Shown: positions 1 to 8,583, counted from the first letter of the stretch. The stretch: 64,000 nucleotides of DNA from Microbispora oryzae (GCF_017896165.1 NZ_JAFCNB010000008.1:124001-188000), one strand, 5' to 3'. Made by a program: numbers and translations. The notes: generated by a model from the letters alone, not told the origin.

Positions 1-1
1 C

Positions 2-637
2 CGCTGGCCGATCAAGAGCGTGTGGACCCGTCACATCCTTGGCATCGCCTCCAACATCGACGACTACGACCTGCGCAAACTGCTGGTGGAGAACATCTAC
101 GAGGAGGAGACCGGCACGCTGTCGCAGTCGCAGCGGCACCTGCAGACCTTCGCCGATTTCGGCGCCCGGGTCGGAGTGACGCCCGAGCAGCTGGAGAACG
201 CGCCGATCGCCCCGGAGACCGCCGCCGTCATCGCGCACAACGTGGCCGCCTGCAACAGCGGCAAACTGCACTTCACCGCCGGAGCGGCGTCGGTGCTCCT
301 GCTCATGGAGGGCCAGCCGCCCATCGTCAACAACGGCGGCGAGAGCATGCTGTCGGTCATGCGGGACGTCTACGGGCTGCCGCGGGAGGGATACGAGTTC
401 TTCGTCCACCACGCGTCCGCCGAGTCGGAGTCGGAGGCGGTCAGCGAGCTGGAGGACGAGCACGCGGCGGCCGCCCGCGAGCTGCTGCGGCGCTACTGCT
501 CGACCGATCTGCTGCGGGCGCAGGCCGTCGACGCCCTGGCGACAGCGCTGGAGCTGCGGCACCGCCACTTCGACATGATCCTGGCGACCGGCTACGACGC
601 CTCCGAGCCGGTGTTCCGGTACGGGGCCGGCGCGTGA
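2..637 (+). CDS. Heme-oxygenase-like (TenA/PqqC fold) iron oxidase, 5'-truncated by window edge
   Basis: The frame is open to the left edge, so only the last 211 residues are visible; GTG at 20 is probably internal. The helical, acidic sequence (ENIYEEETG near the visible start, then [13 protein letters not shown] and a Glu/His-rich EDEH stretch) resembles iron-containing heme-oxygenase-like oxidases. Known relatives cleave, desaturate or N-oxygenate amino or fatty acids using two irons. The substrate here is unknown. The stop overlaps the next start as GTGA, making it the first visible gene of a coupled operon. With the N-terminus missing I cannot confirm the complete metal ligand set. A TenA-type hydrolase is the main alternative, but no thiamine gene is nearby. 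Confidence 0.6.
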   Translation, partial: RWPIKSVWTRHILGIASNIDDYDLRKLLVENIYEEETGTLSQSQRHLQTFADFGARVGVTPEQLENAPIAPETAAVIAHNVAACNSGKLHFTAGAASVLLLMEGQPPIVNNGGESMLSVMRDVYGLPREGYEFFVHHASAESESEAVSELEDEHAAAARELLRRYCSTDLLRAQAVDALATALELRHRHFDMILATGYDASEPVFRYGAGA

Positions 638-1557
638 GCGTCGGTTACAGCGTCGTCTATCACGACGGGCACTACGTGCCCTCCGCGGCGGCCGTGCTGC
701 CGGTGGGCTCCATCGCCCTGCGGTACGCGGTGTCGGTCTTCGAGGGCGTCCGGCTCTACGCCGGCGCCCACGGGGCCGTCACCGCGTGGCTGCTCGACCA
801 GCACCTGGAACGGCTGCGCAACTCGTGCCGGATCATGGGGCTGGACGACGACGAGTGCGCCGAGGTCCCGCGGATCCTCCGCCATCTGGTGGAGGTCAAC
901 GAGGTCACCGGAGACAGCTACGTCCGGATCGCGGTGAGCGCCGGGAACGCCGGCGGGATCGACGCGGCCGCCGAGCCGGTGCTGACCGTCACCGTGACAC
1001 CGTCCGGCCGCAAGCGCTGGCTGGCCGACGACACCGGGATGCGCCTCACGATCAGCGGGTGGAGCCGTCCCGGCCCGGCGACGTTCCCGAACGAGGCCAA
1101 GAACATCTCGGCGTACGCCGGTCCGCGCCTGGCGCTCGCCGAGGCCCGGCGGGACGGCTACGACAACTGCCTGCTCCTGACCGTGGACGGGCTGGTCAGC
1201 GAGGCGCCGACGGCCACGGTCTTCCTGGTGGAGGGCGACCGTCTGGTCACGCCGCGGCTCGCCGACGCCGTCCTGCCCAGCGTGACCCGCGCGTGGGTGC
1301 TGGCGACGGCGGCGGACCTCGGGCTGAGCGCGGCCGAGGAGGCGGTGACCCCCGACCGGGTACGCGCCGCGGACGAGGTGTTCCTGTGCGGCACCGGCAT
1401 CGAGTTCGGGCCGGTCCGGGAGGTCGACGGCGCGGCGGTCGGGTCCTGGCCGCGGCGGCCGGTGACCGCGCGGCTGGTCGAGGAGCACTTCGCCCAGGCG
1501 CGCGGCCACAAACCCGCCACCCACGTCGTCCTCGGCCTGGAAGGAGTGCATCGGTGA
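634..1557 (+). CDS. Class IV (BCAT-like) PLP aminotransferase
   Basis: The 307-residue protein fits the branched-chain aminotransferase/D-amino-acid aminotransferase/aminodeoxychorismate lyase superfamily. The early VFEGVRLY segment, the NEAKNISAY block with putative PLP lysine at about residue 156, and the [11 protein letters not shown] segment are typical. It transfers an amino group between an amino acid and a 2-oxo acid. GTG 634 is chosen because it overlaps the upstream stop in GTGA and follows the same arrangement as the next genes. In this operon it probably makes or consumes the amino acid handled by the neighbouring oxidase and ATP-grasp ligases. A housekeeping IlvE is possible but unlikely given the context. 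Confidence 0.85.
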   Translation: MSVGYSVVYHDGHYVPSAAAVLPVGSIALRYAVSVFEGVRLYAGAHGAVTAWLLDQHLERLRNSCRIMGLDDDECAEVPRILRHLVEVNEVTGDSYVRIAVSAGNAGGIDAAAEPVLTVTVTPSGRKRWLADDTGMRLTISGWSRPGPATFPNEAKNISAYAGPRLALAEARRDGYDNCLLLTVDGLVSEAPTATVFLVEGDRLVTPRLADAVLPSVTRAWVLATAADLGLSAAEEAVTPDRVRAADEVFLCGTGIEFGPVREVDGAAVGSWPRRPVTARLVEEHFAQARGHKPATHVVLGLEGVHR

Positions 1558-2882
1558 TCGCCTGGCCGGAGGCGATGGCCGAGGCGCACCGGCTGATCGC
1601 CGATCCCGCGGCCACCGACCGGGCCGTCAGCGAGGCGGTGGCCGCCGCTCCGGCGTTCCAGAACCGCGACTTCCCGCTCTCCCCGCTGCCACTGCTGGTC
1701 CGGCACGAGGAGGCCGAGCCGCTGCGGGACGACCTCGCCGGCTACGTCGCCCTCCTGGGCGAGGTGGTCCGGCTGTACCGCGAGCACGAGGAGGTGCAGG
1801 CCTGGTTCGGCCTCGGTGCCGGGGCGCACCGGCTGGTCATGGCCGACGCCGGGCCGGGTGACCGGCCCTGGGTGTGCCGGCTCGACGGCTACGTGGAACA
1901 GGAGACGGAGCGGCTGGTCATCCTGGAGAACAACGCCGACGCCCCGGCTGGGACGTTGTTCACCGCGCGGATCAACGACCTGGTCGCCGGACTGTCGTCC
2001 GGGCGCGGACGGCTGACGTCGCTGACGTACCGGGGTGGCGATCTCTTCCTGCGCGCCCTGCTGGAGGGGGCACGCCTGGCCGCGCGGGCGGACCCCGGCA
2101 GGTGCGGCGAGCCGGGCGCGCTGGCGATCCTGCAGCCCGCCGGCGCCGCCAACCGCGAAAGCGCCGAGATGGTCTCCGAGTTCAACGCGCGCGGGATCGA
2201 CGCCTTCCTGGCCGATCCGCGCGAGCTGACCGTCGTCAGGGGCCGTGCCCGCTTCGGGGACCGTGGCGCCGACCTGTGCTGGAACAAGGTCAACACCGTG
2301 GCCTGGACCGGGATGATGGCGGACGCCGAGTTCGCGAAGGCGTGGGAGGCCGCGCTGCTGGAGACGCCGCTGGTGCACCTCAATCCGTTCGGCGCCCGGT
2401 ATGTCGCGGAGAGCAAGCTGGCCCTGGCGTTCGTCCAGGAGCCCGGCTTCGCGTCGCTGTTCACCGCCGAACAGCGGCGGCTGGCCGACCGGCTGCTGCC
2501 GTGGACCCGCCGGGTCACCTCCGGCGAGCTCGTCGAGCGCCTGCTGGACGACCAGCGGTCGTACGTCGTCAAACAGCCGTACGACATCCGCGGAGACGGC
2601 GTGACGATCGGCCACGACGTGCCGCGCGCCGCCTGGCGGCAGGCCGTCGGCCAGGCCCTGCGTGAGGGTCACGTCGCCCAGCGGCTGGTCGCGCCGGCCG
2701 CCTACCCGGTGATCACGCCGGGGAGCGACCGGGTCTCCATGATGGCGTTCAGCCTCGACACGTACGTGCTGGGCGGCCAGGTCGCCGGATTCGGATCCAA
2801 GGCCAGCCACAACGCGCGGGTCAACATCTTCCAGGGCGGGCGGAAACTGGCCGTCCACGTTCTGACGAGGGACCGGGTGTGA
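1554..2882 (+). CDS. Circularly permuted ATP-grasp ligase, first copy
   Basis: The 442-residue protein resembles circularly permuted ATP-grasp enzymes of the glutathionylspermidine-synthase type. An acidic LENNADAPAG block lies in the first half, AESKLALAF in the middle, and VVKQPYDIRGDGVTIG, a plausible ATP-binding lysine plus glycine-rich loop, towards the C-terminus. Such enzymes activate a carboxylate as an acyl phosphate and join it to an amine. GTG 1554 overlaps the preceding stop. It is only distantly similar to the second ATP-grasp at 6506-7873, so the operon could form two different amide bonds. The substrates cannot be read from sequence. Confidence 0.75.
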   Translation: MIAWPEAMAEAHRLIADPAATDRAVSEAVAAAPAFQNRDFPLSPLPLLVRHEEAEPLRDDLAGYVALLGEVVRLYREHEEVQAWFGLGAGAHRLVMADAGPGDRPWVCRLDGYVEQETERLVILENNADAPAGTLFTARINDLVAGLSSGRGRLTSLTYRGGDLFLRALLEGARLAARADPGRCGEPGALAILQPAGAANRESAEMVSEFNARGIDAFLADPRELTVVRGRARFGDRGADLCWNKVNTVAWTGMMADAEFAKAWEAALLETPLVHLNPFGARYVAESKLALAFVQEPGFASLFTAEQRRLADRLLPWTRRVTSGELVERLLDDQRSYVVKQPYDIRGDGVTIGHDVPRAAWRQAVGQALREGHVAQRLVAPAAYPVITPGSDRVSMMAFSLDTYVLGGQVAGFGSKASHNARVNIFQGGRKLAVHVLTRDRV

Positions 2883-3547
2883 GCGAAACTCTGAGTGTCC
2901 TGGCCGCCCGCTCGACGTCGACGATCAGTGACGCGCTCGACATCGCGGGACTGGCCGGCGCGGTGTTCGGGCTGCGCCGCATGTCGGGGTCCGCGGTGGT
3001 CGTGGGCCCCGCCTTCACCGTGATGTTCGAGCCGGTGGCGGAGGGACGCCCCGCGGCGGCCGCCGACTACATCGAGGACGTGCCCGCGGGCTCCGTCGTC
3101 GTCCTGGCCAACGAGGGCCGGGCCGTGACGGTCTGGGGCGACATCCTGACCTCGGTCGCGCTGGCGAACGGCATCGCCGGGACGGTCATCGACGGTTACT
3201 GCCGCGATGTCGACGGAATCCGCGAACTGGGCTACTCGGTGTGGGCCAGGGACGCGTTCATGCGTACGGGCAAGAACAGGGTGCGGATGCGGGCGGTCCA
3301 GGTGCCGGTCGTGATCGGGGACGAGGGCGTGGAGGTCCGCCCGGGAGACATCGTCTGCGCCGACGGGAACGGCGTGCTGCGGGTGCCCTCCGCGGCGGCC
3401 GACGACATCGCGGCGGAGGTGGTCCGCATCGGCGAGATGGAGGAGCGGGTTTTGCGCGACGTCCGGGCGGGCCTGTCGCTGCGCGACGCCCGGCTCGCGC
3501 ACGGCTACAACAGGGCGGCCCTCCGCATCGCGGCGGACGCGCGGTGA
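2879..3547 (+). CDS. RraA-like / HMG-CHA aldolase-family protein
   Basis: The 222-residue protein is of the RraA superfamily. Early TISDALDIAG, a central GVTIDG-like GTVIDGYCRD segment with the family Arg-Asp pair, and CADGNGVLRVP near the C-terminus are characteristic. Members include class II pyruvate aldolases (4-hydroxy-4-methyl-2-oxoglutarate and 4-carboxy-4-hydroxy-2-oxoadipate) and oxaloacetate decarboxylases as well as RNase E inhibitors. Placed between a ligase and a nitroreductase in a biosynthetic operon, aldol cleavage, condensation or decarboxylation is more plausible than RNase control. GTG 2879 overlaps the upstream stop by four bases. Confidence 0.8.
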   Translation: MSETLSVLAARSTSTISDALDIAGLAGAVFGLRRMSGSAVVVGPAFTVMFEPVAEGRPAAAADYIEDVPAGSVVVLANEGRAVTVWGDILTSVALANGIAGTVIDGYCRDVDGIRELGYSVWARDAFMRTGKNRVRMRAVQVPVVIGDEGVEVRPGDIVCADGNGVLRVPSAAADDIAAEVVRIGEMEERVLRDVRAGLSLRDARLAHGYNRAALRIAADAR

Positions 3548-4104
3548 CCGGCATGATGCCCGCGATGTCCGCGACGCCGGAGATGTCCGTGCATCAGGCG
3601 GTGCGCAGCCGGTGCGGCGGCGGACGGCTGCTCGACGAGGCGCCCGGCGACGACGACCTGGTCCGGCTGACCGGTCTCGCCATGAACTCGCCCGACCACG
3701 CGGCGCTGCGTCCGTGGCGTCTGATCGCGCTGCGCGACGACGCGCGCAAGCTGCTCGGGGAGGCGATGGCCGAGGCGGGCGGCGACGCCGCGAAGCCGCT
3801 GCGCGCCCCGCTCCTCGTCGCCATCGTCCTGGTGCCGCGCGAGCACCCGAAGGTCCCGGAGTGGGAGCAGCTGGCCGCCGCCACGTGTGTCGTGGCCATG
3901 CTGAGTCTCCTGCTGCACGCCGAGGGCTGGGCCGCCAAGTGGCGGACCGGGCCGCTCCTCGACGCCGCCTCCGTACGCGCCGCGCTGCGGATCACCGGTT
4001 CGGAGCGGCTGCTCGGGTTCCTCTACGTGGGACGGCCGGATCCCGGCGCGCACCGGCCGCCGCGTCCCGTCACCGACCCTCTGGCGCACCTGGAGTTCGC
4101 GTGA
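3544..4104 (+). CDS. YdjA-like nitroreductase-family flavoprotein
   Basis: The 186-residue protein matches the short nitroreductases of the YdjA type. It has an Arg/Ser-rich start (VRSRCGGG), MNSPDHAALRPWRL for FMN binding, the family KVPEWEQLAAATC block, and WRTGPLLD followed by LLGFLYVGRP near the end. These FMN enzymes use NAD(P)H to reduce nitro, nitroso, quinone or unsaturated substrates, and some oxidise biosynthetic intermediates. GTG 3544 forms the GTGA overlap used throughout this operon; ATG 3553 is an in-frame alternative. A nitroreductase beside a heme-oxygenase-like oxidase could hint at N-oxygenated chemistry, but that is inference. Confidence 0.8.
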   Translation: MTGMMPAMSATPEMSVHQAVRSRCGGGRLLDEAPGDDDLVRLTGLAMNSPDHAALRPWRLIALRDDARKLLGEAMAEAGGDAAKPLRAPLLVAIVLVPREHPKVPEWEQLAAATCVVAMLSLLLHAEGWAAKWRTGPLLDAASVRAALRITGSERLLGFLYVGRPDPGAHRPPRPVTDPLAHLEFA

Positions 4105-5384
4105 TGTCCGGACAGTCCAGCGTCACCACCCAGAACGCGGCCCCGGGGCAGCGCCTCGGCGGCGCGTACTCCCGCCTGTGGGTGGCCTCCAGCCTGTCGG
4201 CCGTCGGAGACGGCATGACGCTCACCGCCGGACCGCTGGTCGCCGCCTCCTTCACCAGCGACCCGCGGCTGGTCGCGGGGGTCACCATGGCGCTGACCCT
4301 GCCGTACGTGCTGCTCGGCCTTCCGGCGGGCGTGCTGGTGGACCGGGTCAGGCTCCGGCCGGCGATGGCGGGCATCGATTTCGTCCGGGCGGCGGCCGTC
4401 GGGACGCTGGCGGTGGTGCTGGTGACGGGCCACGCCAGCCTGGTGCTCCTCTACCTGGTCTTCTTCCTGATCGGTGCGGGCGAGACGTTCTTCCGCAACG
4501 CGTCGCAGGTGCTGGTGCCGTCCCTGGTGCCCGGGCCGCTGCTGGTCGAGGCGAACGCGCGGATGATGGCGGCGCAGACCGCGGGCAACCAGTTCGTCGG
4601 GCCGCTGGTCGGCTCGGCGTTCTTCGCCTTCGCCGCGGCCCTCCCCTTCGGGATCGACGCCACGACCTTCCTGCTGTCGGCGGTGCTGCTGACGTCGATC
4701 CGGCTGGCCTCCGCGCCGGGCGCCGTCGCGGCACCTGTGACCCCGGATCCCGCCCGGCGGCGGCCCAGCCTGCTGGCCGACCTGCCGACCGGAGCGCGCT
4801 GGCTGGCCCGGCACAGGCTGCTCCGCAACCTCGCCCTGGTGGCCGCGATGGCCAACCTCGCGCAGACCGGCGGGCTGGCGGTGCTCGTCGTGCACTCGCA
4901 CGAGGTCCTGCATCTCGGCGACTTCGGGTACGGCGTCATCCTGGCCTGCCAGGCGGCGGGAGCCGTACTGGCGGCCCGGATCGCGCCGAGGTTCGTCCGG
5001 TGGATCGGCGGAGAGCGCGTGCTCGTCGGCGTCGCCTGCGCCATGGGCTGCGGCAACGTGCTGGCCTGGCTGATCCCCCAGGGGTGGGCCGTGGGACTGG
5101 CGCTGGCCCTCGTGGCCTGTGCCGGCGTGACGTGGGATGTCGTGGTGGTGGTGCTGCGTCAGACCCTCGTCCCCGTCGACCTGCAGGGACGGGTCAACAG
5201 CGTCTACCGCCTCGTCGCGTGGGGGGCCATGCCGCTCGGCGCCGGGCTCGCCGGGCTCGTGGCCCACGCCTGGGGCACGACCGCGGTCTTCGGGCTCAGC
5301 GCTCTCATCATGGCGGGCCTCGCCGTACGACTCGCGGCGGGCGCCCGTTCGTCCTGGTTCTCGGCCTATGGGGTGAGCGCGTGA
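4104..5384 (+). CDS. MFS transporter, probable pathway exporter
   Basis: The 426-residue protein has about twelve hydrophobic helices and a major-facilitator loop (GVLVDRVRLRP) between helices 2 and 3. The N-terminus (LWVASSLSAVGDGMTL) and the late VPVDLQGRVNSVYRL segment resemble the MFS group often annotated as tetracycline or macrolide-type efflux. ATG 4104 shares its A with the upstream TGA. Lying inside the operon rather than at its end, it is likely the exporter or self-protection pump for the product. The direction of transport is inferred. Confidence 0.85.
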   Translation: MSGQSSVTTQNAAPGQRLGGAYSRLWVASSLSAVGDGMTLTAGPLVAASFTSDPRLVAGVTMALTLPYVLLGLPAGVLVDRVRLRPAMAGIDFVRAAAVGTLAVVLVTGHASLVLLYLVFFLIGAGETFFRNASQVLVPSLVPGPLLVEANARMMAAQTAGNQFVGPLVGSAFFAFAAALPFGIDATTFLLSAVLLTSIRLASAPGAVAAPVTPDPARRRPSLLADLPTGARWLARHRLLRNLALVAAMANLAQTGGLAVLVVHSHEVLHLGDFGYGVILACQAAGAVLAARIAPRFVRWIGGERVLVGVACAMGCGNVLAWLIPQGWAVGLALALVACAGVTWDVVVVVLRQTLVPVDLQGRVNSVYRLVAWGAMPLGAGLAGLVAHAWGTTAVFGLSALIMAGLAVRLAAGARSSWFSAYGVSA

Positions 5385-6490
5385 ACGCCGTACGGGAGGC
5401 CGCGGCGCGGCGGCGGGCGGTTCTGGACAGCGCCGACCTGGTGGAACTCACCCGCGCGCTGGTCGGGGTGCCGTCGGTGAGCGGCTCGGAAGGAGCCCTG
5501 GCCGACCTGGTCGAACGGAGGCTCCGGACCCGGGCTCCCTGGCTGCGGCTGTACCGGACCGGCAACAACATCGTGGCACGGACCGAGCCGGCGCCCGCCG
5601 AGCGGCGCCGGGTCGTCCTGGCCGGCCACCTGGACACCGTCCCGATGTCCGACCGGCAGGCGCCCGCGCCGGACGCCCCCGGCTCGGTGTCGGGGCTGGG
5701 GGCGGTCGACATGAAGGGCGGGGTGGCCGTGATGCTGGCGCTCGCCGAGCAGGAGCCGGGCGAGGGCCAGGGCCGGACGTTCGTCTTCTACGACCGCGAG
5801 GAGACCGGCTCTCACGGCAGCGGTATGCGGGTCCTCTTCGAGGAGCACCGTTCGCTGGTGGACGGCGACCTCGCCGTTCTGCTGGAGCCGACGAACGGAC
5901 TCGTGGAGGCGGGCTGCCAGGGCAACCTGGTGGTGGAGCTCACCTTCACCGGATCGCGGGCGCATACGGCACGCCCGTGGAAAGGGCTCAACGCCATCCA
6001 CAAGGCCGCACCCGCGCTCCATCGCATCGCCGGTTTCACGCCTGGGACGGCGACGATCGACGGGCTGGAGTATCGGCAGTCGATGTCGGTGGTCGCCGTG
6101 GAGGGCGGCGTTCAGGGGAACGTCGTTCCGGACCACTGCGTGCTCCGGGTCAACTACCGCCACTCCCCCGACGTGGACAGCGGCGCGGCCGAGAGGCTGG
6201 TGCTCGGGCTCGCCCCCGAGGCGGACGCCGCGCGGGTGCGCCTGGCGTCGCCACCGGCCCCGCCCGATCTGGGCAACCCGCTGATGGCCGGGTTGTGCGC
6301 GGCGGCGAGCACCGAGGTCCGCCCGAAGCTCGGCTGGACCGACGTCGGCAGGTTCGCCGCGCACGGCATCCCCGCGGTCAACTTCGGCCCGGGCGACTCG
6401 CAGCTGGCCCACACGCCGTTCGAGGTGGTCGGCCGCGCCGAGCTGGAGGCCTGTCACACCGCGCTATCCGCATTCCTGCGTTCGCTCTGA
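5381..6490 (+). CDS. M20 metallopeptidase, DapE-like N-acyl diamino acid deacylase
   Basis: The 369-residue protein has all M20/DapE metal and catalytic blocks: LAGHLDTVP (His, Asp), GAVDMKGG (bridging Asp), DREETGSHGSG (catalytic Glu and metal Glu), LEPTNG (Glu) and FGPGDSQLAHTP (last His). Length equals that of actinobacterial succinyl-diaminopimelate desuccinylases. The conventional role is removal of a succinyl group from N-succinyl-diaminopimelate; in this operon it more likely removes an N-acyl group or cleaves an amide in the product pathway. GTG 5381 overlaps the MFS stop. A housekeeping dapE is a less likely alternative because no other lysine gene is nearby. Confidence 0.8.
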   Translation: MNAVREAAARRRAVLDSADLVELTRALVGVPSVSGSEGALADLVERRLRTRAPWLRLYRTGNNIVARTEPAPAERRRVVLAGHLDTVPMSDRQAPAPDAPGSVSGLGAVDMKGGVAVMLALAEQEPGEGQGRTFVFYDREETGSHGSGMRVLFEEHRSLVDGDLAVLLEPTNGLVEAGCQGNLVVELTFTGSRAHTARPWKGLNAIHKAAPALHRIAGFTPGTATIDGLEYRQSMSVVAVEGGVQGNVVPDHCVLRVNYRHSPDVDSGAAERLVLGLAPEADAARVRLASPPAPPDLGNPLMAGLCAAASTEVRPKLGWTDVGRFAAHGIPAVNFGPGDSQLAHTPFEVVGRAELEACHTALSAFLRSL

Positions 6491-6505
6491 GAGGAGCACC
6501 TCACT

Positions 6506-7873
6506 GTGACGATGCACGACGTGCGTTCGGCTCGGTCTCGACTGGGCGCAGAATACATCGCCTATCTCGCGGAACTCGGCGTCGATCACCGGCAGCTCAT
6601 CGAGCACGCCGACGCCTCCGACCTGCTGGCGGTCGCCTACCGCGGACGGTTCCTGCCGGCGCCGGTCTTCATCTCCGCGGCCGAGCGAGCGGGGCTCGCC
6701 GCCGACCTGCGCACGGTCTACGACCTCCTCAACGAACTGCCGGACCGGCTCTTCGGCGGCGAGATAGAGGGGCTGGCGCGGGCGGTCGGCATGAACGACG
6801 TCCAGACGTCGATCGTTCGCCGGGCCGCCGCGCTGGACGCGCCCCGCGTCCCGTTGGCCCGGTCTGACCTGTATCGGGATGAGACCGGGTTCAAGCTGCT
6901 TGAACTCAACATCACCAGCGCGCTCGGCGGTTTCGAGAACGCCGAGATCAACCGGACGATGCTCCGGCACCCCGCGCTGGCCTCCTTCGCCGACCGGCAC
7001 GGCCTCGGATACGTCGACAGCCTCGTCCAGATCGCCACCTCGCTGCGGGCCGAGTGCGGGCCGTTCCTGACCGGCGACCGGCCGGTCCTGGCGCTGGCCG
7101 ACTGGCCGGAGAGCTTCCTCACCTACGAGCCGCGGCTGCACGTGTGGGCGCGGGTCCTGGAAGAGCAGGGCTTCGAGGCCATCCCCTGCCATGTGGGCCA
7201 GATAACCGAACGCGGCGGCGACCTGTACGTCAAGGACCGGCGGATCGACGTGATCTACCGCTACTTCCTCGTGGAGGAGATCTTCTCGGACGACGACGCG
7301 GCGCTCGTCGAGCCTCTCCTCCGCGCGACGGAGCAGGGGCGGGTCGGTATGTTCAGCCGTCTGGACGCCGAGCTGTACGGCAACAAGGGGGCGTTGGCCC
7401 TGCTGTCGGACGAGCGGTACCGCTCCACGTTCAGCCCGCGTGAGCTGGACTGTGTCGACCGCTTCCTGCCGTGGACGCGGAAGGTGACTCCGGCGCTGGA
7501 GAGTCGCGCACTGGCGGAGCAGCACGACCTGATCCTCAAGCCGACCCTGCTCCACGGCGGCAACGGGATCGTCCCCGGATGGGAGGTCTCGGCCGCCGAG
7601 TGGGAGACCCGTGTGCGGGAGGCGATGAACGGTCCGTACGTCGTTCAGCGACGGATCCGGCCGGCGGCCGAGCCCTTCCCCGACCCCGACGGCGCGGGGG
7701 TGAACGATCTCTACCTCAACTGGGGTGTCTTCCTCACCAGCCCGGAGATCTGCGGAGGAGACGGCTACGGCGGCTGCATCGTGCGCGGCAGCCTCAACCC
7801 CGAAGTCGGGATCGTCAGCATGTCGGGCGGCGCCCGCGTCGGATGCTGCTTCGACGCCCCGGAAACCCGGTGA
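6506..7873 (+). CDS. Circularly permuted ATP-grasp ligase, second copy
   Basis: The 455-residue protein is glutathionylspermidine-synthase-like. GFKLLELNITSALGG and an acidic DVIYRYFLVEEIF block precede ELYGNKGALALL, then LILKPTLLHGGNGIVPGW provides a likely ATP-contacting lysine and glycine loop. Start GTG 6506 follows GAGGAG with good spacing; ATG 6512 is an alternative. It is the last gene of the operon, 15 bases after the deacylase stop and followed by a strong hairpin at 7901-7926. Only the domain order and a few motifs agree with the first ATP-grasp, so it is not a recent duplicate. It probably joins a carboxylate to an amine; substrates are unknown. Confidence 0.7.
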   Translation: MTMHDVRSARSRLGAEYIAYLAELGVDHRQLIEHADASDLLAVAYRGRFLPAPVFISAAERAGLAADLRTVYDLLNELPDRLFGGEIEGLARAVGMNDVQTSIVRRAAALDAPRVPLARSDLYRDETGFKLLELNITSALGGFENAEINRTMLRHPALASFADRHGLGYVDSLVQIATSLRAECGPFLTGDRPVLALADWPESFLTYEPRLHVWARVLEEQGFEAIPCHVGQITERGGDLYVKDRRIDVIYRYFLVEEIFSDDDAALVEPLLRATEQGRVGMFSRLDAELYGNKGALALLSDERYRSTFSPRELDCVDRFLPWTRKVTPALESRALAEQHDLILKPTLLHGGNGIVPGWEVSAAEWETRVREAMNGPYVVQRRIRPAAEPFPDPDGAGVNDLYLNWGVFLTSPEICGGDGYGGCIVRGSLNPEVGIVSMSGGARVGCCFDAPETR

Positions 7874-7900
7874 GGCTGTTCACGTGATCGCCGGCGGGCG

Positions 7901-7926
7901 GCCCCGGGGCGATCTCACCCCGGGGC
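7901..7926 (+). terminator. Hairpin ending the first operon
   Basis: A perfect 9-bp stem GCCCCGGGG/CCCCGGGGC with an 8-base loop lies 27 bases after the ATP-grasp stop, consistent with an actinomycete terminator without a T-tract. Confidence 0.6.
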
Positions 7927-7995
7927 ACCCGCGGCACGCGGCCGCCGGTCAACAGAGATCAGATTCCCGGCGCGGCTCGTGGGCGCGCGCCGTCC

Positions 7996-8487
7996 TCAGG
8001 CACAGCCCGTGCTCCCCGCGTGGTGGTCGACGAGCCGGGTGAGCAGGCCGGTCAGCTGGTCGCGTTCCGGCCCGGTGAGTGGCGCGAGCACCTCGTCCTC
8101 CAGGGCCGCGAGCACCGCGTCGAGGCTCCGCAGCCGGTCGAGACCCTGCCGCGTCATCGTGATGACGTTGCGGCGGCGGTCGGCCGGGTCGGGCGCACGC
8201 TCCACCAGGCCGCGTCCGGCCAGCTCGTTGATGACGGCGACCACGTCGCTGCGGTAGATGCCGGTACGGCGGCTCAGCTCCGCCTGGCTCACCGGCCCCG
8301 CCTCCTCCAGCGTCGCGAGGACGGCGTAGTGCCACTTGCGGGCGTCCGCATGAGCCAGCCCTTCGTTCACCAGGCGGTCGGAGAGCATCGCGGCCAGCGA
8401 CAGCAGCCGGGTGGGCAGGCGTCGCAGCCGGGCAGGGCTGCGCGTCACCTCCCCGTGGTGGGTCATGTCGGACGCGCTCCTGCTCAT
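7996..8487 (-). CDS. MarR-family transcriptional regulator
   Basis: The 163-residue winged-helix protein has the MarR signature: QAELSRRTGIYRSDVVAVINEL for the recognition helices and DPADRRRNVITMT for the wing. ATG 8487 is chosen because it starts 97 bases from the divergent haloalkane dehalogenase and leaves the two palindromes at 8511-8559 in the intergenic space; the longer frame would read into the neighbour. Members usually repress a divergent gene and are released by a small phenolic or hydrophobic ligand, which here might be a dehalogenase substrate. Confidence 0.85.
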   Translation of the reverse strand: MSRSASDMTHHGEVTRSPARLRRLPTRLLSLAAMLSDRLVNEGLAHADARKWHYAVLATLEEAGPVSQAELSRRTGIYRSDVVAVINELAGRGLVERAPDPADRRRNVITMTRQGLDRLRSLDAVLAALEDEVLAPLTGPERDQLTGLLTRLVDHHAGSTGCA

Positions 8488-8510
8488 GCCGCCGATCCTA
8501 ACCCCTATTG

Positions 8511-8527
8511 CGTTAGTGGCACTAACG
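8511..8527. promoter_or_regulatory. MarR operator candidate 1
   Basis: CGTTAGTG-G-CACTAACG is a perfect 8-bp-arm inverted repeat between the divergent marR-like gene and the dehalogenase. The half-site CACTAACG recurs in the second site. Confidence 0.6.
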
Positions 8528-8547
8528 ATGTAGGTTCCGTTTGTGAC

Positions 8548-8559
8548 ACTAACGTTAGT
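8548..8559. promoter_or_regulatory. MarR operator candidate 2
   Basis: ACTAACGTTAGT is a perfect 12-bp palindrome 24 bases before the dehalogenase ATG, sharing the ACTAACG half-site with 8511-8527. Binding here would block the dehalogenase promoter or leader. Confidence 0.6.
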
Positions 8560-8583
8560 TAGACGAACGAATTTGGAGAAGTC

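Noticed and set aside
592-2858. Long antisense reading frames opposite the first operon
   Set aside because: Very GC-rich coding DNA commonly leaves the other strand open. These frames are rich in Arg, Pro and Gly, have no domain motifs and lie opposite genes with clear motifs.
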